The notes under the pieces were generated by a model, which worked only from the letters and a program-made list of their open reading frames with translations, was not told the origin of the DNA and did no database searches. The position numbers and the translations under genes are program-made. From NCBI GenBank assembly GCA_030544215.1, contig JARZZO010000008.1:28931614-28995613 (forward strand): 64,000 bases of DNA, given 5' to 3'. Of the stretch, positions 22,198-33,248 are shown piece after piece. The stretch comes from Zantedeschia hybrid cultivar. Taxonomy: Eukaryota > Streptophyta > Magnoliopsida > Alismatales > Araceae. The stretch's first letter is position 1, and each line of letters opens with the position of its first letter.

Positions 22198-23388
22198 CGC
22201 GTCGAGCCCGGCTCGACGCGGTTTAAGCGGCGTCCAGCGAGGCAGACGCGTTTTAGCTTGTGCCACGTGGACTGGCTTTGGGCCACGAGAGTACGGCCCT
22301 GATATGTCGGCTGAACGGCGTCCGCGAGGGACGACGCCTTTCAGACTGCGACCCTGGGTTGTCAGTGTACGGCGCCAGTCTTGTTGTCTGAACGGCGTCT
22401 TGGATGGACGACGCATTTCAGACTTCTGTCAGAGCGTTTCAGAGTCCTGTCAAAGCGGCCGTCATGTCAACTGATAGGCGTCCGTACATATCGACGCGTT
22501 TTAGCCGGTCTCTGGTTAACCCCGCAAGCCTTCCCTCTTTTCCCCATTTTCTTCCTTCTCTCTTTCTCTCCACCCTACCTCCGGCGACTCCGGCGACGCC
22601 CCTTTCCCCTCTTTCTTTCCTTCCACCACTTCGTCTTTCCCTCCAACTCCATCAACCACTTAGCTCTCGCCACTACCACCACCACTTCCTCTGCGGCGTT
22701 TACTCGCCGGACGGCGGCCGACGTCCCGGTGGAGTAAGGACGACCTCGGCGGTACCGGCGGCGGCGTGGGGCGAGACGGGCGGACGGCTTGGAGCTTGGA
22801 GGAGTTCAAGTAACCGGTAGGGTGACGGTTCCCATAGTGTTGTGTTTTAAACCATGTTTCCCCCGTTTAAAGCATGTTAGGGGCTTTTCTTTGATGGGAA
22901 TGGGAGTTTTTATGGATGTGGATTCATGATGGCTTGGTTGCCCTCTTTCTCCTCTATTTTTGGGATTTTTGGGGGTGGAAAGGGAGCCCTCGGGCTCGAG
23001 GCAGAACCTGATTTCTGGCGCTAAAACACGTCGTGAATGGACGACGCCTTTTAGAAGGGCGTCAGGCCATCACGACGCCTTTTAGACAGAAATTGTTCCA
23101 CTAAGGCTCTGTCAGTTCGGGGATTCTGGCGCTGAAAGACGTCATGCCTGTACGACGCGATTTGGAATCGCGTCGGGACACCATGACGCCTTTTAAGGCA
23201 GAAATCCCCCGATTAAGATTTTCTGCTAATTACGGATTTCCGTGCGATTGGCGTCTGAGGATGTCGACGCCTTTTAAAAGGCGGCTACCTGTAGTGACGC
23301 CTTTTAGGCCATGATTCTGAGGCCGGGATTTCATGAACTAGTTTAGGGTGCTTGAATAGCGTCGGCCTTGGGCGACGCGATTCAAGAC
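22198..23388 (+). repeat. Dispersed array of about 12 GCGTC...GACGC hairpin units
   Basis: Units start near 22198, 22227, 22317, 22394, 22477, 23028, 23058, 23138, 23170, 23250, 23282 and 23358. Most have the form (G)GCGTC, 7-12 variable bases, GACGC, then YTTTTAG or a close variant, about 28-32 bp each; the unit at 23282 is degenerate on its left arm. The arms can pair as short stems. Loops differ while stems and the T-rich tail are kept. Confidence 0.65.
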
Positions 23389-23739
23389 AAAACCACATTA
23401 ATCCATGCCAGTAAAATGTGTTTACACTGCTAGATAGTTGATTAATGCATGCTGTTAGTATACTTGATGTGATGGACTCTTCGTGACCGGATGGCACTGC
23501 GTTGTATGTGCTGCGACCGTGGACTTCTTCCGTGACCGGATCACACCGTGCCGTGTTTTATGTTTCGGTGGACCTAGAGTGACAGTTGTAGCGTTCTACA
23601 CCCTGTGTCGGTGCGGAGGGACACAGAGCTGACGGGAGCAGTGGCGGGGTGACGCCTAGTGGAGAGGGTCACCTGGTGAACCCCGGGGTTAGCTAGCTTG
23701 TACCAGTGTCGGAGTGGTACCTTTTGGAGTGTCACTCGT

Positions 23740-23911
23740 GCTGGGGGAAGGAGTAACCACCTGAGCTAGTTGGGCGAGAGTAGCCAGCGTGCTATCCGAG
23801 GGGTTACTGTTTGGTCTCAGCGGGTCGGTGTTTGCTGGGGGAAGGAGTAACCGCCGAGGTAGCCAGCGTGCTATCCGAGGGGTTACTGTTTGGTCTCAGC
23901 GGGTCGGTATT
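23740..23911 (+). repeat. Tandem duplication of about 80-95 bp inside the solo LTR
   Basis: GCTGGGGGAAGGAGTAACC, then GTAGCCAGCGTGCTATCC, then GGTTACTGTTTGGTCTCAGC occur in that order twice in succession, at about 23740-23830 and 23837-23911, with a small deletion in the second copy. Confidence 0.7.
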
Positions 23912-25117
23912 TCCCACTTTCGTTGTGTGGTTGACGTGTTTTGAGGATATGCTGATTACGGGTTCCCTGGTAAATTGGAATTATGCATGATAATTATACT
24001 TCGAATGCATGTGATTCACATGGAAATTTAGGTGTAGTAATTACTGCTTTACTTGGTTACTATATCTCCGCTGTACTTTGCACTTGTGGGTGTGTGTGTG
24101 GGCAGTGGGGATTGAAGGATCCCTACTAAGTCTTTTCGTTGAGACTCACCCCTGCGGTTTTCAGGTGAGGACTCCCGACAGACTTAGCGAGGAGTGTGCG
24201 GCTGTGTGTTGAGCACCGAAGGCTGTTGTTCCGGGGTATGCCCCGATGTAGTTGTTATTTTATTCCTGGCCTATATGTATAATCATTTCTTTTCTGTTGG
24301 AGTATGTAATTATTTGCTGTATCGAGTCCAATTGTAATAACTTTTAAATTTTTGCACTTTCCTTTCAATTCAATGCGATGTGAATGTTTAGCTTAGTTTA
24401 TTATTTATTTCCCAGACTTACTTAGATCCTGGTTTGGTTCCAAATTAATGATTCGGTACCCATTTAGTAATCGGATCCCCGATTATAGGGTGGCGGGTTG
24501 TTACATTCTCTCTCTAAGTACCGAGAGCGAATGATTCCTTATTGACACACAATTCCCTTCGACGGTATTCCGCTGTACCCAATCCTTGGCGTATTAGAAT
24601 CCCATGGCTAGAGATTCGTTAACCAAGGTCAAAGCACAGAAGTCCACCGCCAAGGTGTCCTTGATGTCTCAAGTCCGAGGACCATCCACGCAACTGCGAC
24701 AATAGAATCAAGCTAGTTGACAGTGAGGTACAATACCATCCAGCGATTCAGTCAGATCAGTTCAGTGAACTCATTCTCTAATGAGCACCTACAGATTCGC
24801 CTTAGTGTCTCCACACAAGTGACTTATGAGATCAGTCACCGTCATCATATGAGCAGGGGTAATATGTACTAGTCTAACCGGATATCCGATGTCCTTCTCG
24901 GATATCCTTCGACTATGAACGATTAAGAATATGTATGTTTAAGTGATCAGTCTCATTAGTATTATCTCATCATAATCTGATCACCATAGCACATTCACGG
25001 ACTTCATTATGAAACGATAATTAACGCGATTTACACATAATGAATATTATGCCATTTTATTAATAAATGAACGAGATTTACATAGTCAGATTGCCTTGTA
25101 GGCCACCTAAACTAACA

Positions 25118-27319
25118 GGGGGCTACTCTACCCTGACATCGATGTTGCTCGGAGAGGAGGATGAGATTACTGGCTATCTAGCTACCCCATCCTGGCTACC
25201 ACAGCTAGGGTTTAACCCATAGGAAGGGGGGGGCGAAAATAGAAAGGAGATCGGTCACTGCTTGGAGGTGAGATCAGATTGCTGCAAGGAGGAGTTGCCG
25301 CCATAAGAGGACCAACTAGCCAGGGTCGCCGCCATGAAAGGAGCGGCATGGTCATTTCCCCATGGAGAGGAGGAGGAGATTGAGTGGCAACATGGACAGT
25401 AGCACCAACCGATCGATCATTGCGAGGAGGAATAGTTAATGACAGGGTACAAGAGATAGAGGGAAGTAGAAATACATCGGAGTATGAGAGAGAGAGGTGC
25501 GCAGACCTCTATTTATTAACAATTAATAAACAATCATACACCCACGATCCACACAATCCATTCATCACATGAATAATAAATTAAGTGCATATCCATGACC
25601 ACGGTGTGTTTTAAACATCCACACATGATTCAGCGCATCACATGGCTAAAACAAATGAGTTTTCAAAATAAGTAATTTTGGCTTTCAAAAGACTGGGATC
25701 CAATCAAAATTGGTATTTGAATTTCGAAAAACTCATTTATTATCTTAACATGTAATTAAATCAAAATTTAAAAGCAATAAACACACATCACATGCGCACA
25801 CACTCCGAATTAATAATTCCAGATTATTCCATGCAAATTAGAACATTTCTAATAATCTAACACTTAGATTTAAAATCCCATTAATAATCTAGCAATTAGA
25901 TTATTAATGACTAATCTAACTCTTAGATTAGTCCAACAAAGTTAATTAATAATTTAACACTTAAATTAATAATCAACCAAATTAATTATTAACTACTAAT
26001 CTAACACTTAGATTAGTCAATTAATGTTAATTATTAATTTAACTCTTAAACTAATAATTAACACTAACTAATTAATAATTAATTAATCTAACTCTTAGAT
26101 TAGATAATTAAAGTTATCATTAATTTAACTATTAAATTAATGAGTAACAGTAATTAATCAAGGACTACTAATTCAACATTTAAATCAGTCAATTAAAAAT
26201 TAATTATTAATTTAAAAATTAAATTAATAACTAATTCTAGTTTTCAATTAACAATTAGTTGAAATAATAATTAGTAATCTAACTATTAGACTAATAATTA
26301 TTAATTACTAATTTAACTATTAAATTAGTATTATTAAGATTAATCATTAGTTTAACTATTAAACTAACAATTAACATTAATCAATTAACAATTAATTGTT
26401 AATCAAAAATTGATTAAAAAAAAATCATTAATTAAAAGCCCAATTAAATGAACTTGAACAATGAAATTAAATTTCAAAACAATTTTAAAATTTAAAATCT
26501 AGTTCAAATTTTATTTATAATTTAAATGGGCTCATTGGGGTTTAATGTGGGATTAAAGGGGTTTAAGGCATTTATAGAATGGGCCCAGCCCATTCATGAA
26601 CTGGCTCGAGCCACAGGGGAGCCTGGGCTCGGCCAGGGCCCGAGCCAGGGTCCCTGGGCTCGAGCCAGGGCTCGGCCCCTTGGGCCCAGGGAGCCCCTGG
26701 CTCGCCCAGCCGGCCGGTCCGGCCGCCTTGGACCGGCTCGGGCCGGATTCTCCCACCCGAAGCCTCCCCTTACAGGAACCCTAAAACCGCAGGTTGCAGG
26801 CCTGACGGCGGGGGGTTTCAGGTTGCCGGCGGTGGTGCCCCTCCGGCGGCAACCCTGCCCGGCGGCATCGGTCCTGCCGGCGACCCCTCCGGCGCCGGCG
26901 GGGTCCCCGGAAAAGCCCCAAAGATAGACTAAGACCTCACCAAATTATCTCTAAAATCTGGTTTTTGAAGAAGAAGATGGGGCTTGTTTCGGCCACCTTG
27001 TGCAGCTCATCGGCGCCGGCCACCGGCCCCGTTAATGACCAAAGAGATCCCTGGTCATACCAGGATCTCCAGCCAGCATCTCATCACATGGGAACGTCGG
27101 AATGAAGCAGTCGAACTGCGCTGTTCTTCGTCCCACGAAGAACACAAAGAACCCAAAAAAAAAATTGGAAAAAATTGCAGAAATAAAAATAATCAAATTA
27201 TTTTAACATTAGTGTTCATCTCATGAACACGGATCCTGCAAAGGGATCGAACTAACGCATGGAATAATTCAAAAAAAAAAAAAAAATCGGAAACCGAAGC
27301 GGGACGAGAAACAGTGGAA
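25118..27319 (-). other. Interior of the rearranged LTR element, no gag or pol
   Basis: 25118-25449 is a copy of external flank (see 28886-29217). 25450-27319 is the true remnant of the internal region. It contains an AT-rich block (about 25840-26440) of degenerate CTAATCTAACWCTTAGATTA repeats and a GC-rich block (26590-26760) with repeated GGGCTCGAGCCAGGG words. A 133-codon plus-strand frame (26526-26927) over the GC block is low-complexity and not convincing. Confidence 0.55.
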
Positions 27320-27335
27320 CCTGGCTCTGATACCA
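27320..27335 (-). other. Primer-binding site of the rearranged element
   Basis: The minus strand reads TGGTATCAGAGCCAGG, complementary to the 3' end of plant initiator Met-tRNA, separated by one base from the right LTR. This sets the element's orientation and makes the right copy its 5' LTR. Confidence 0.8.
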
Positions 27336-27336
27336 C

Positions 27337-28885
27337 TGTTGGATTTCTCGGTTTCTCCAGATCGCTCAAGCAGCGGAAAAACAAAATATTTACAGCGATC
27401 CGTTCCCGTTTCAAAATCTAAAATACGATAATCGGATTATCGAAGTTCTCACCGTGTGCGGATTCGAATCCTTAGCCGTTTGGTTCCGTCGGTGCGACAC
27501 CACAAGCCGCGCAAGCGCCCGGCCTCTAGCGAAGTCCACGCGATCCTCCCCGCGACAGATATCCTCGAGTTCCTCGTTCTTCGCAGCCCACGAAGCCTCC
27601 GCCGGTCGCCGCAATGATCGCCGCAACGCTCGGACAATTTCCCGTCGAACGGGATTCGGAGAAGTGGCGGAGCAGATCTGGATCTGCCTGGACGCCAGAG
27701 GAAGACATAAACTAAGGAGGGGTGGCTAGGGTTAGCAGCAGTATGGCCTGCTCAGCCCGTTCGCTATGTTTTATACTAACCGCGCGGTTTTTCATAAAAA
27801 CCCCCGGTTTGTATAAAACCCACTTATTTATCCATCGCCTTGAGAATCATTTGCGTGTGACCCTCTAGGCCTAAGTACCGGTCCAGTTAATGGCCCAACA
27901 AGTCCAGTGACTCCTCACTGGCTTTATTAATTAATTAATAACCCTTTATTAATCAATTAATCAATCGAATTGATGTTGCACATCGAATTCGACCGGGCTT
28001 CCGATCACGTTGGGTGCCAAGCAACACCGCGTGAACCCGGAAGGTATTTGGGGTTAAGTAACCCACTCTTGGAACCTTTCCGCCGACAGTTACCGCGTGG
28101 ATATAATCCTTCATTCGTGCAATGCTCTCGAGTCAACTCAGGGTATGGCGAGCTGTCAAACCCTAACCGGTCGACTCACTTGGATTGGATGCCGCTGATG
28201 AATATCGGAAAACTCCTTTCCCGATATTATCGTCCGCCCTGGCCAGGGACTTTCGCGCATCCTTCCTAGAGCATTCTCTCTCTAAGTACCGAGAGCGAAT
28301 GATTCCTTATTGACACACAATTCCCTTCGACGGTATTCCGCTGTACCCAATCCTTGGCGTATTAGAATCCCATGGCTAGAGATTCGTTAACCAAGGTCAA
28401 AGCACAGAAGTCCACCGCCAAGGTGTCCTTGGTGTCTCAAGTCCGAGGACCATCCACACAACTGCGACAATATAATCAAGCTGGTTGACAGTGAGGTACA
28501 ATACCATCTAGCGATTCAGTCGGATCAGTTTAGTGAACTCATTCTCTAATGAGCACCTACAGATTCGCCTTAGTGTCTCCACACAAGTGACTTATGAGAT
28601 CAGTCACCGTCATCATATGAGCAGGGGTAATATGTACTAGTCTAACCGGATATCCGATGTCCTTCTCGGATATCCTTCGACTAGGAACGATTAAGAATAT
28701 GTATGTTTAAGTGATCAGTCTCATTAGTATGATCTCATCATAATCTGATCACCATAACACATTCACGGACTTCATTATGAAACGATAATTAACGCGATTT
28801 ACACATAATGAATATTATGTCATTTTATTAATAAATGAACGAGATTTACATAGTCAGATTGGCTTGTAGGCCACCTAAACTAACA
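27337..28885 (-). repeat. Right (5') LTR of the rearranged element
   Basis: 1549 bp, TGTTGG...TAACA, closely similar to the left LTR with scattered substitutions. The span about 28268-28285 is the empty-site counterpart of the solo-LTR insertion in the left copy. Confidence 0.8.
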
Positions 28886-29217
28886 GGGGGCTACTCTACC
28901 CTGACATCGATGTTGCTCGGAGAGGAGGATGAGATTACTGGCTATCTAGCTACTCCATCCTGGCTACCACAACTAGGGTTTAACCCATAGGAAGGGGGGG
29001 GCGAAAATAGAAAGGAGATCGGTCACTGCTTGGAGGTGAGATCAGATTGCTGCAAGGAGGAGTTGCCGCCATAAGAGGACCAACTAGCCAGGGTCGCCGC
29101 CATGAAAGGAGCGGCATGGTCATTTCCCCATGGAGAGGAGGAGGAGATTGAGTGGCAACATGGACAGTAGCACCAACCGATCGATCATTGCGAGGAGGAA
29201 TAGTTAATGACAAGGTA
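28886..29217. repeat. Duplicated flank, copy 2 (copy 1 at 25118-25449)
   Basis: 332 bp nearly identical to 25118-25449, both directly following an LTR end at GGGGG. The copies diverge sharply after GACARGGTA. It contains an AG/GC-rich stretch with no convincing reading frame. Confidence 0.75.
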
Positions 29218-30348
29218 GCTACCGTGAGAGATCGGGGTCGTCACGACCTATATAGGAAGGAGAACAACCTCGTCGCCGCCTAGAGAGGAGGGGTTGGGGG
29301 ACGAGGGATCAAGTTGGCTAGGGTTCGCCCGAGTGGAAAGGGGAGGAAAGGAGAAGGGAAAGGAGGAAGGGCAGTGGGGGCGTCGGGATTGACAAAAGTA
29401 GGAAAAGTAGGATTAAGAAAACAGGGATAAATGTTGGAATGACTTATCCTCATTGCTAACTCCAAAATTGGAGACAACCCCAAAAGTCTTAAGCCCTTTT
29501 ATCCCGTACAGAAATGGCACACCAAACAAAGAGTAGGGTTAAAATGGATTTAATCATCCTTATCCCCATACCAAAGGAGGCCTAAGAATGAGACTCCTAT
29601 TTCTACAATGGCTACCATCTACAAAACATTCCTTGAAAATCCTTTGCTATTACTAGCATAAGGATAAGAATAGGAATTTTAAAATTTTAAATATATTAAG
29701 ATAATTTTTAAATAAAAAGATATAATAATTATTCATGAAGATTTAGAAGTATATAGGTAATTTTTACACTTTTCTATTATAGACACTATGTTTGTCACAT
29801 TGTTTTTAATATGATGATTGCACCGCCCGATGAAGAGATATGATGGCAGCAAGCGGTTCAAATTTTATTTTATTATTTTTTTCAACTTGGCATCCATATC
29901 ATCCTATCAAAGATCAAACGGTTAAAAAATCTTGAAAAAAAGGAGATCACACATTCACGCAATTCAAGCAGTTGATCAAAACATTTTAAAGAAAAAAGAG
30001 GATCACACATTCGTTCAATTCAAGAGTCAACTCATTGCTGCACCACAAGTATTACTCTTTTAGTATTAACTTAATCATCTCATCCGTCACCGGGGGGGGG
30101 GGTGTCATTGGGGGATCATTGATTGTAAATCCTATTGAAATCAATAAAACATCTATTTTCTTCCTCTAACTTAAAGAGTTAAAGTTATCTTTTTAGTACT
30201 CAAAGAATCAAATGCTCCCAAATATGTTCTATGCCAGTAGTAGAAAAGCTACAAGCAGTGAAGTTCATTTATGCATGTTTAAATGAAAGAATTTTACTTG
30301 TTGTACCGTTACCTACTGAGTTGGAACACACCGTTCAGTCACGTCTCG
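29218..30348. other. Intergenic, no gene
   Basis: No supported coding sequence. There is a G-run near 30091-30101. Near 29565-29582 a reverse-strand GGCCTCCTTTGGTAT followed by TAA looks like one end of a PIF/Harbinger MITE, but its partner end was not found. Confidence 0.35.
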
Positions 30349-30608
30349 TCACTTGAAAGTCCGCACATGGTCCCTATCCTCCCAATAAATGTACTCTAAC
30401 ATTAGTTAAAAAAAGTAAAAAATTACCCTCGAATTGTGATATTGAGAGCATTTAGAAGTTCTCAAGAGCATCATGAAGCTCTCTAGAGCATGGTGCTCAA
30501 GGTGCTCTTGAGATCACAGTCTGAGGATAAATTTTTTTATTATTTTTTTCGTTAACGTCAGGATGTATTTATGAGGAAACAGGAGTCATGTGCGGACTTT
30601 CAGGTGGC
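30349..30608. mobile_element. Foldback (hairpin) element
   Basis: The left arm from CACTTGAAAGTCCGCACATG (30349) to about 30440 pairs with the reverse complement of the right arm, which begins CACCTGAAAGTCCGCACATG (from 30608) and ends in GTGAT. The centre holds a second palindrome (CTCAAGAGCA and TGCTCTTGAG). Part of the outer arm is repeated once more to the right (30616-30636). No target duplication was resolved, so the superfamily is open. Confidence 0.55.
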
Positions 30609-31182
30609 AAGACGCAGGTGGCGGACTTTCAGGTGGCTCAGTAAAAAGTTGTCTTTGCAAATAAAGCCAAAGACAACAACCCATAAGAATGAGCTCCTTG
30701 CTGGAACCCCGTGCACCGGGTGCGCTCACTCGTATCTTCAATCCGAGAAATGTACTAATGCCTATAGTTCTGGGCCCCACGTCAGAGACCCGGGTGGGTT
30801 TCCTGCCCCTCCGAGTTAGTCTCCGGTAGCCTAACAGCTACCTTCGCTTTTACTCTACGGGCACTGCATTCTAACTGTGTATGAAATGACTAAAACTAAA
30901 TAAATATGTCTAAATTTGTGTGATTCGAGTTCGAGTCGAGCCGAGTTCGAACTTAGATTTAGAGCTCGAATCGAGTTCGAACTTGAGCCAAACTTTTTTG
31001 AGCCGAACCGAGCCCCAACCATCTAAAACTCGACTTGACTCGACTCGTTGCCAGCCCTACCCACTGGGGCACACCGCGTATCCTCCGTCTAACAACACAG
31101 AACTTGTTGCGGCGCCACTGTGGGCCTCATGGTGCATGGGTGCATAGTAGTACGCGGCGGCCCCCCAGTGGGTGACTTTTGG
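30609..31182. other. Intergenic with a CGAGTTCGA-rich stretch
   Basis: No gene seen. 30920-31050 is made of repeated GAGTCGAG, GAGTTCGAAC and ACTCGACT words ending TTGCCAGCCCTACCC, the type of sequence found at the ends of some plant hAT elements. A matching other end was not found. Confidence 0.4.
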
Positions 31183-32626
31183 TGTCACACCCCCGCCTGT
31201 GCCAGATTGGTCCTCAATCTGACACGTACAAGAAGCATGATAGCAGGAAGAGAACCTAACATAAAAATATGCATCATGGCCATTCACGGTAAAAAATTAA
31301 TTCATTATAAATAGTCATAATAAATAAAAGAGAACTATCAATATCCAAATCTAAGATTCCTTATTACATAACAGTCTAAAGTAAACTATTATATTTTTTT
31401 ATTATATAAAGATAAGTGAAACTACCAACTTCAACGAGTCCTTGTATTTATATAAACAGTCCTTGTATTTATCCTTTTAGATGTCTTTTATTGGAGTTTT
31501 TTATTTCTTTGAACCTGTAAAATGGTAAAAGGGATGAGTCATTCTAACTAAGCAGGCATTCACCATCAATATATGAAGATACATGTCATAATGTCTACCA
31601 TATAATTATGATTAAATGTTTAACTAACAAAACTATTACGAGATTTAATGGATTCAAAAAAAGAAATAACCATTCAAAGCAAATCATCACCTGTCAAATG
31701 AGTCATTACAAAATGTTCATATCATCAATATAACATGAGTCTTGTTATAAAGGCATAACATATCAAATATCACGATGGTGAACAAAAGTCCATCTACGCA
31801 TAAAATGTCATATCCTCTGCACATATACCCTGCTAATATAGAGGTGCAAGAGTCGATAAAAAAAAAGCTAGCTAGACTTTTTCCTTTTAAATGGGTTTCC
31901 TCTCTCCACCGAATTCAACCAAATTTAATTAGAGAATTTTGATCCCCGACGCACCGGATCATATCCTCCTAAATCAAAGACAACAACTTAGGAGTCTTAA
32001 TCCATCTATGATGGTATTTGCCACATCATTTATATAACTTACATATATCTTTTCGGAAGCATAACATGTATTATTTAATAACTTATTCTTCGAGCATACA
32101 TCAATTTTAGAGTTTTTCAAAGAAAGTTCAAATAAAACATATAATTATGAAGAAAATAATATTAATTGGTCTTTTATAACCTTTGCCAATTTATTAAGAG
32201 TTTAGTTTTCAAATCCATACATACAAGTATATCCTTAATCAAACTCTTGGTTAAGTTTATAAATTTTATTCAAATATCTCGTATAAATAAAATAACATGA
32301 GATTCAAAGTATTTAAGAGTCATTATGGCGACATTAATTTCCAACGAAGATAGAGTTGGTTGACAGAACGAGAAAAAGAAAAAATATTATTTTAAATTAA
32401 CAACATTATGACCATATATATAAGAGATTGCGGATTGGATACCTTTTTTTTAAATAACCAAAATGTAATAAATAAAAGTCTTGTCTCGGATCTTTGCCTA
32501 CAGGTACTCAATAACAGAAGAAAAATTAACACAATTGTAGGAATATCAATAATGTCCTCTTTCTCTCTCTTATGTGGGAAAGACCTTGGATGCTCTATAT
32601 GACACGGATGCTTGTGAATTGTGACA
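31183..32626 (-). mobile_element. Probable solo LTR, Ty3/gypsy type
   Basis: Reads on the minus strand as TGTCACAATTC...GGGGGTGTGACA, with the hairpin GTCAGATTGAGGACCAATCT just before its 3' end, as in LTRs of the Tekay/Del chromovirus group. 1444 bp, AT-rich, no coding capacity, no adjacent primer site or polypurine tract. The flanking 5-mers TTTGG and GGTCC do not match, so it is either a recombinant or its edges need revision. Confidence 0.5.
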
Positions 32627-32989
32627 GGTCCCCTTTTATAAAGTTTTTGGCAAGTGCTCTTCGAAACCTCAAGTCCGCCTGTCCTCTCAGATCTAGGCCG
32701 TGTGATGAAATGAACTTTGTGCCTTAAAATTCAGGTGAATTTGATCAAATAAACATGGTTTCATATGTGTCGAGGGATTCAAAAGCTATTTAAACCTTTC
32801 TTTTTAACGTTCACTGTGGACGAATGCACATTTTAGATTTTTCTGATACTTAAAAAGTAAAAAAATTGAAAAGCGAAAGCTTTTGGAAACCTTTATGTTG
32901 AGGTCTGATTATTTGTATTAATTTCTTACTGTCCACGTTACAACCATGTCCTACAGTCTAGAAAGAGTGAGGGAGAGGCACAAGCAGTC
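32627..32989. other. Intergenic, no gene
   Basis: No coding sequence or repeat structure recognised. Confidence 0.35.
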
Positions 32990-32997
32990 GAGCTAGG

Positions 32998-33240
32998 TAG
33001 GGATGCAAACGGGTCAGGTTGGGTATAGATCTAAGGCAGATCCATACCTGTATCTGTTAATTTCTCAGTTTAAAATATTGTTTGTTAGTTATTCTATATC
33101 GGTCGGATAACGGATCTTAGTGTACCATATGTATTCAGAAAAGTTCATATATATTATTTCATTGGTTATGCATATTGGTTTTAAAAGACCATCCCATTAA
33201 TTGACCCATAAACTTGTGGCCCATCCCATTTGCATCCCCA
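32998..33240. mobile_element. hAT MITE
   Basis: Ends TAGGGATGCAAACGGG and (reverse strand) TGGGGATGCAAATGGG. Flanked by GAGCTAGG (32990-32997) and CAGCTAGG (33241-33248), an 8-bp duplication with one difference. 243 bp, non-coding. Confidence 0.75.
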
Positions 33241-33248
33241 CAGCTAGG

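Larger units (their letters stand above)
22113..24505 (+). mobile_element. Solo LTR of a long-LTR Ty3/gypsy-type element
   Basis: A 2393-bp segment beginning TGTAAGGACT and ending GTTGTTACA, flanked by TTCTC on both sides (22108-22112 and 24506-24510). The uninterrupted paralogue at about 28268-28285 shows the empty site, which fixes the ends independently. There is no internal region, primer site or coding sequence. Features near 24110-24260 (a GACTCACCCC...TTTTCAGGTGAGG block, then CCGGGGTATGCCCCG) resemble plus-oriented LTRs of the Tekay/Del chromovirus group; that assignment is tentative. Confidence 0.85.
21171..25117 (-). repeat. Left LTR (1549 bp) interrupted by a solo LTR
   Basis: The two parts 21171-22112 and 24511-25117 align continuously with the right LTR. 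The interruption is the solo LTR 22113-24505 plus its duplicated TTCTC. GGGGG lies on both sides of this LTR (21166-21170 and 25118-25122), which is the footprint of a solo LTR rather than of the 3' LTR of an intact element. Confidence 0.75.
21171..28885 (-). mobile_element. Rearranged LTR retrotransposon with duplicated flank
   Basis: Two LTRs starting TGTTGG and ending TAACA, each 1549 bp once a later insertion is removed (21171-25117 and 27337-28885). GGGGG flanks both outer edges (21166-21170 and 28886-28890). A primer-binding site next to the right LTR puts the element on the minus strand. No gag or pol is present. The sequence right after the left LTR (25118-25449) is not interior but a second copy of the flank that follows the right LTR (28886-29217), so the element has been rearranged. 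Confidence 0.75.

Noticed and set aside
22198..23388. CRISPR-like repeat array
   Set aside because: Repeats are short palindromes with variable loops and irregular gaps, inside a solo LTR of a plant genome, with no cas genes.
26526..26927. 133-codon plus-strand frame in the LTR element interior
   Set aside because: Made of repeated GGGCTCGAGCC words and Pro/Ala/Gly-rich sequence on the strand opposite to the element; no family signature.
20858..30060. A large MULE with ends at 20858 (GAGTAACACTTG) and 30060 enclosing the LTR elements
   Set aside because: The ends share only a short motif, no 9-bp duplication was found, and the longer similarity between the two sides (21020-21070 and 29890-29950) is in direct rather than inverted orientation.
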